Origin: UBA7657 sp049653045
Lineage (GTDB): Bacteria; Pseudomonadota; Alphaproteobacteria; Micavibrionales; Micavibrionaceae
Length of the DNA stretch: 9,245 bases
Assembly (NCBI GenBank): GCA_049653045.1
Contig: JBASFN010000088.1
Location: 1 to 9,245 of the forward strand
Reading direction: 5' to 3'
This document shows, piece by piece, positions 6,955 through 9,245 of this stretch. Each line of letters begins with the position of its first letter. Within the stretch, counting starts at the first letter, position 1. Under the pieces are notes generated by a model that worked only from the letters and a program-made list of their open reading frames with translations, ran no database searches and had not been told where the DNA came from. Position numbers and translations under genes: made by a program.

Positions 6955-7179
6955 ATGGAAGTTGAATCTGCAAAATTTATCGCTGCGGCACTGGCTCTTC
7001 TCCCGATCGCGGGCGTGGGCATTGGCCTTGGTATGATCTTCTCCTCTTACAACAACGCTGTTGGCCGCAACCCGACTGCTGTTGAAATTCTGGAAAAGAA
7101 ATTTCTTATCACGTTCGCCCTGACAGAAGCTCTGGCGATTTTCGCCCTGCTCGTTTCGTTCATTATCCTGTTCAGCTAA
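6955..7179 (+). CDS. atpE: F-type ATP synthase subunit c (proteolipid)
   Basis: This 74-residue hairpin of two membrane helices forms the rotating c-ring. Helix 1 (about 8-31) carries the glycine-packing motif GVGIGLG at 20-26. The polar loop has the conserved R38-N39-P40 motif. Helix 2 (about 50-73) carries the ion-binding carboxylate E58 in FALTEALAIF. The residues after E58 are Ala-Leu, not the Ser/Thr found in sodium-binding rings, so this should be a proton-driven enzyme. An in-frame ATG at 6937 would add MKGTKT. I chose the ATG at 6955 because AAAGGA lies 9 nt upstream and MEVESAKFI matches the usual alphaproteobacterial N-terminus. The gene ends in a double stop, TAATAG. Confidence 0.97.
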   Translation: MEVESAKFIAAALALLPIAGVGIGLGMIFSSYNNAVGRNPTAVEILEKKFLITFALTEALAIFALLVSFIILFS

Positions 7180-7188
7180 TAGCGAATA

Positions 7189-7932
7189 ATGAAACGATCC
7201 GCCGGAAATTTTCTGTTGTTGATGCCCCTCCTCCTGCTGGCCGCCATTCCAATGGCTCTGGCGGAAGAGGGTGTCGTTATGGATCATGGCAATGCTGCTG
7301 CACCTGCCGTGATGGAGACACAGGAACATCCGGCGGCGGCTGAGGGCGAGGCTCTCATCCACGATGCCGCACAGGCCGAAGGCCACGCGGTGGAAGAACA
7401 CAATGCCGAAGGACATGGCGGGGAACATAAAAGCGGCGGCTTGCCGCAATTCAACCCCGCCTCATTCCCCAGCCAGGTTTTCTGGCTGGCGATTACGTTC
7501 GCGTTTCTCTACACGTTCTTTTCGCGTAAGACCCTGCCGAATATTGCCGCCATCTTGAGCGGGCGCGATGGTCACATCCGCTCCCACCTCGACCGGGCGA
7601 CACAACAGAAAGAAACGGCTGAAACCCTCCGCCAGGAATACGAAACCGAGATGAAACGCGCCCATGAGCAAGCTCTTGGCGCGTTCACCAAAGCGGAACA
7701 AGACATGAAGGCGAAGGCCGATAGTCGTCAAAAAGACTTCCAGAAAAAGTCGGAAGAAACAGTTGAAAAACTTCAAGACTCTATCGAAAAGGCCAAGGCT
7801 GGCGCGATGGAAGACATGCACGCTCTTGCCGCAGAAATCGCAAGCAAGGCCGCTGAAAAAATCATTGGCGTTGAAACCGACATCGATCAAGCTAAAACCG
7901 TAGTGCGCTCGATCAAAGCAAAGGCGGCATAA
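7189..7932 (+). CDS. atpF': F-type ATP synthase subunit b' with long secreted-side N-terminal extension
   Basis: This 247-residue peripheral-stalk subunit pairs with b to hold F1 against Fo. Typical b' proteins are about 160-200 residues. Here residues 1-25 look like a cleavable signal peptide ending in MALA, and residues 26-80 are a low-complexity His/Glu/Ala/Gly-rich segment with seven His, thirteen acidic residues and no Lys or Arg. The usual b' start then follows: GLPQFNPASFPSQVFWL at 84-100, leading into the single membrane helix (about 94-112). Residues 113-247 are the long charged stalk helix (RDGHIRSHLDRA, then Lys/Glu-rich heptads) ending in an Ala-rich helix. The ATG at 7189 is 9 nt after atpE, without a clear ribosome site. 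It is kept because it gives a convincing signal peptide; no later ATG before the domain has a ribosome site either. Position after atpE and before b supports b' rather than b. Confidence 0.9.
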   Translation: MKRSAGNFLLLMPLLLLAAIPMALAEEGVVMDHGNAAAPAVMETQEHPAAAEGEALIHDAAQAEGHAVEEHNAEGHGGEHKSGGLPQFNPASFPSQVFWLAITFAFLYTFFSRKTLPNIAAILSGRDGHIRSHLDRATQQKETAETLRQEYETEMKRAHEQALGAFTKAEQDMKAKADSRQKDFQKKSEETVEKLQDSIEKAKAGAMEDMHALAAEIASKAAEKIIGVETDIDQAKTVVRSIKAKAA

Positions 7933-7933
7933 A

Positions 7934-8428
7934 ATGATGACGGAACTTCTTCAAGATACCCATGTTTGGTACGCCATTTCCTTCGTGACGTTTGCGCTTC
8001 TCGTGATGATGTACGGGCGCGGGGCGATTAACGCCAAACTCGATAGCCGCATCGCCGAGATCAAGAGCGAAATCAAAACGGCGGAGGAGCTTTTCGCGCA
8101 ATCGAGCCAGCTTCTTGCTGAATACCAACAAAAACATACTGAAGCCGTCCGTGAATGCGCCCGCATCAAAGCCAACGCTGAACAAGAAGCCGATGCCATC
8201 CGCAAACAGGCCGAGGCCGAGATGATTGCCTCCATGGAACGCCGCGAACGCCAACTTGAAGAGCGTCTTTCCCGCATGAAACAATCGGCTATCTCTGAGA
8301 TCCAGCAATATGCCGCTGATCTCGCGGCTGCGGCTGCTGCCGAAATCATCGCCAAAAAACTTGACCAAAAAACTAATGAAAAACTGGTTGACCGCGCCAT
8401 CGAGGGCGTTGGCAAGAATTTGCATTAA
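7934..8428 (+). CDS. atpF: F-type ATP synthase subunit b
   Basis: This 164-residue protein is the second peripheral-stalk subunit. It has a short N-terminus, one membrane helix (about 11-29, WYAISFVTFALLVMMYG), then a continuous charged helix with the b-type motif AINAKLDSRIAEIKSEI and Lys/Glu/Gln/Arg heptads. It ends with the Ala-rich AADLAAAAAAEIIAKKL and ENLVD-like EKLVDRAIEGV region that contacts subunit delta. Length is normal for the family. The start is the first of two adjacent ATGs, one base after the b' stop, with AAAGGCGG upstream, so initiation is probably coupled. It is the last gene of the Fo cluster; the F1 genes atpHAGDC are not attached, as expected in Alphaproteobacteria where the two clusters are separate. 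Confidence 0.95.
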   Translation: MMTELLQDTHVWYAISFVTFALLVMMYGRGAINAKLDSRIAEIKSEIKTAEELFAQSSQLLAEYQQKHTEAVRECARIKANAEQEADAIRKQAEAEMIASMERRERQLEERLSRMKQSAISEIQQYAADLAAAAAAEIIAKKLDQKTNEKLVDRAIEGVGKNLH

Positions 8429-8439
8429 CCACACAGTCC

Positions 8440-8498
8440 TGTCATCCTGAGCGTAGCGAAGGATCCCGCCGGGATGTTTCGCTACGCTCAACATGACA
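8440..8498. repeat. Long imperfect palindrome of a widespread intergenic repeat type; possible transcription terminator
   Basis: Three paired blocks form one hairpin. TGTCAT at 8440-8445 pairs with 8493-8498, a 13-bp block (TGAGCGTAGCGAA, 8448-8460) with 8478-8490, and ATCCC at 8463-8467 with 8471-8475, around a 3-nt loop. Two 2-nt internal mismatches interrupt 24 paired positions. The arm GTCATCCTGAGCGTAGCGAAGG closely resembles a repeat I know from intergenic regions of many unrelated bacteria, often mis-annotated as small proteins containing HVERSETS, SVAKHP or LRYAQDD; those strings are indeed encoded here on the minus strand. It sits at the 3' end of the atp operon, with GGTTTTGCTT a few bases later, so it may also end transcription. 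No transposase is nearby. Confidence 0.75.
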
Positions 8499-8504
8499 AC
8501 GGTT

Positions 8505-8533
8505 TTGCTTAAATAGAGGAGCCGGTCTATAAT
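8505..8533 (+). promoter_or_regulatory. Promoter of proA, positioned for a leaderless transcript
   Basis: A perfect -10 hexamer TATAAT lies at 8528-8533, with TTGCTT (three of six matches to TTGACA) at 8505-8510 and an ideal 17-bp spacer. The predicted transcription start, 6-7 nt after the -10 box, falls on the A of the proA ATG at 8539 or within a base or two. The -35 begins 7 nt after the palindromic repeat, so the repeat insulates proA from the atp operon. Confidence 0.6.
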
Positions 8534-8538
8534 CCCCC

Positions 8539-9245
8539 ATGCCAGCGACCCAAAAAACCGACACAGAAACCACCAAGCTTGTCCGTGATCTCGGGGGCAA
8601 GGCGCGCAGTGCCGCCGCCCTTCTGGCGCAAGGATCGGAAACACAAATCAACGACACCCTCTCCGCCATCGCGGTCAAGCTTCACGCCGGACAAGAGGCC
8701 ATACTCGCCGCCAATGAAAAAGATGTCGCGGCGGCACGTTTGAAAAATTTAAGCCCGGCGCTAATCGACCGCCTTAAATTAAATGCGGAGCGCATCGGCG
8801 GCATGGCCAAGGGGCTTGAAATCGTCCGCGCCCTGCCAGACCCGGTTGGCCGCGTTCTCTGGGAAACGACGCGCCCCAACGGCATGAAAATCGAGCGTGT
8901 GTCCGTCCCTATCGGGGTTCTCGGCATGATCTATGAATCGCGCCCCAACGTGACGGTCGATGCCGCCGCCCTCTGCCTTAAATCCCGAAACGCCGTCATC
9001 TTGCGCGGCGGATCGGAAAGCCTCCACAGCTCCCTCGCCCTCCATAAAATCATCCAGCAGGCATTAAAAGAAAACGGCCTTCCCATGGATGCGGTCACTA
9101 TGATCCCTACTGCCGACCGCGATGCCGTCGGCGCAATGCTGGCCGCCCATGATTTGATCGACGTGATGATCCCTCGCGGCGGCAAAAGCCTTGTTGCCCG
9201 CGTGCAGGCCGAAGCCAAAATGCCGGTGTTTAGTCACCTTGAAGG
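8539..9245 (+). CDS. proA: Glutamate-5-semialdehyde dehydrogenase (gamma-glutamyl phosphate reductase), 3' truncated by window end
   Basis: ProA makes glutamate-5-semialdehyde from gamma-glutamyl phosphate with NADPH, the second step of proline synthesis in the cytoplasm. About 235 of an expected 415-430 codons are present, with no stop or frameshift. Recognisable family segments include the N-terminal GGKARSAAALLA, AILAANEKDVAAAR, LPDPVGRVL, the cofactor-region VPIGVLGMIYESRPNVTVDAA, LKSRNAVILRGGSES, and DLIDVMIPRGGKSLV. The window ends in MPVFSHLEG, just before the conserved GxCH that should carry the catalytic cysteine, so activity cannot be judged. The start is certain by exclusion: an in-frame TAA at 8530-8532 lies 6 nt upstream and no other start codon precedes the domain. 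There is no Shine-Dalgarno in range; GAGGAG at 8516-8521 is 17 nt away. proB was not found in the window. Confidence 0.96.
   Translation, partial: MPATQKTDTETTKLVRDLGGKARSAAALLAQGSETQINDTLSAIAVKLHAGQEAILAANEKDVAAARLKNLSPALIDRLKLNAERIGGMAKGLEIVRALPDPVGRVLWETTRPNGMKIERVSVPIGVLGMIYESRPNVTVDAAALCLKSRNAVILRGGSESLHSSLALHKIIQQALKENGLPMDAVTMIPTADRDAVGAMLAAHDLIDVMIPRGGKSLVARVQAEAKMPVFSHLE

Noticed and set aside
7913..8678. Minus-strand open frames of 243 aa (7913-8644) and 78 aa (8442-8678) containing SVAKHPGGILRYAQDD and HVERSETSRRD
   Set aside because: They lie antisense to atpF and proA, and the recognisable peptides are just translations of the palindromic repeat, a well-known source of false proteins.
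1..9245. CRISPR array, tRNA, rRNA, insertion sequence, phage or defence island
   Set aside because: I saw no regularly spaced direct repeats, cloverleaf-like sequence, transposase, integrase or nuclease motifs; apart from the first two genes the content is conserved housekeeping.

Overview
The window reads as chromosomal, conserved sequence from an alphaproteobacterium. The evidence is the Fo ATP synthase gene order atpI-atpB-atpE-atpF'-atpF with two different b-type subunits and no F1 genes attached, a DsbA-like gene directly upstream of smc, and an SMC of alphaproteobacterial type and length. I cannot name a genus. No phage, insertion sequence, CRISPR array, tRNA or rRNA is visible.

Layout. 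Positions 51-782 (+) encode a secreted protein with a Pro/Lys-rich linker and a degenerate OmpA-like C-terminus; a terminator-like hairpin sits across its start codon. Positions 779-1090 (-) encode a small predicted lipoprotein that converges on it, and the two stop codons share a single TTAA. Positions 1091-1328 are an AT-rich divergent intergenic region with a candidate promoter for the rightward operon. From 1329 to 8428 seven genes run tightly head to tail on the + strand: a membrane-anchored DsbA-like thioredoxin-fold protein, smc, atpI, atpB (a), atpE (c), atpF' (b') and atpF (b). Positions 8429-8538 hold a long imperfect palindrome of a type that recurs in many bacterial genomes, followed by a consensus -10 box six bases before the proA start codon. 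proA (8539 onward) runs off the window end.

How it works together. The core is one probable transcription unit linking periplasmic thiol chemistry, chromosome organisation and assembly of the membrane sector of the proton-driven ATP synthase. Gaps between genes are 1-17 nt, except for a 47-nt AT-rich leader before atpE, the subunit needed in the largest number of copies. proA (proline synthesis) appears to be a separate unit with its own promoter and probably a leaderless mRNA.

Most of the window is ordinary housekeeping sequence. The points most worth a second look are the long His/Glu-rich periplasmic extension on subunit b', the probable leaderless start of proA, the palindromic repeat between atpF and proA, and the unusual arrangements at both ends of the first gene. 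I did not find convincing evidence of a wholly new system.
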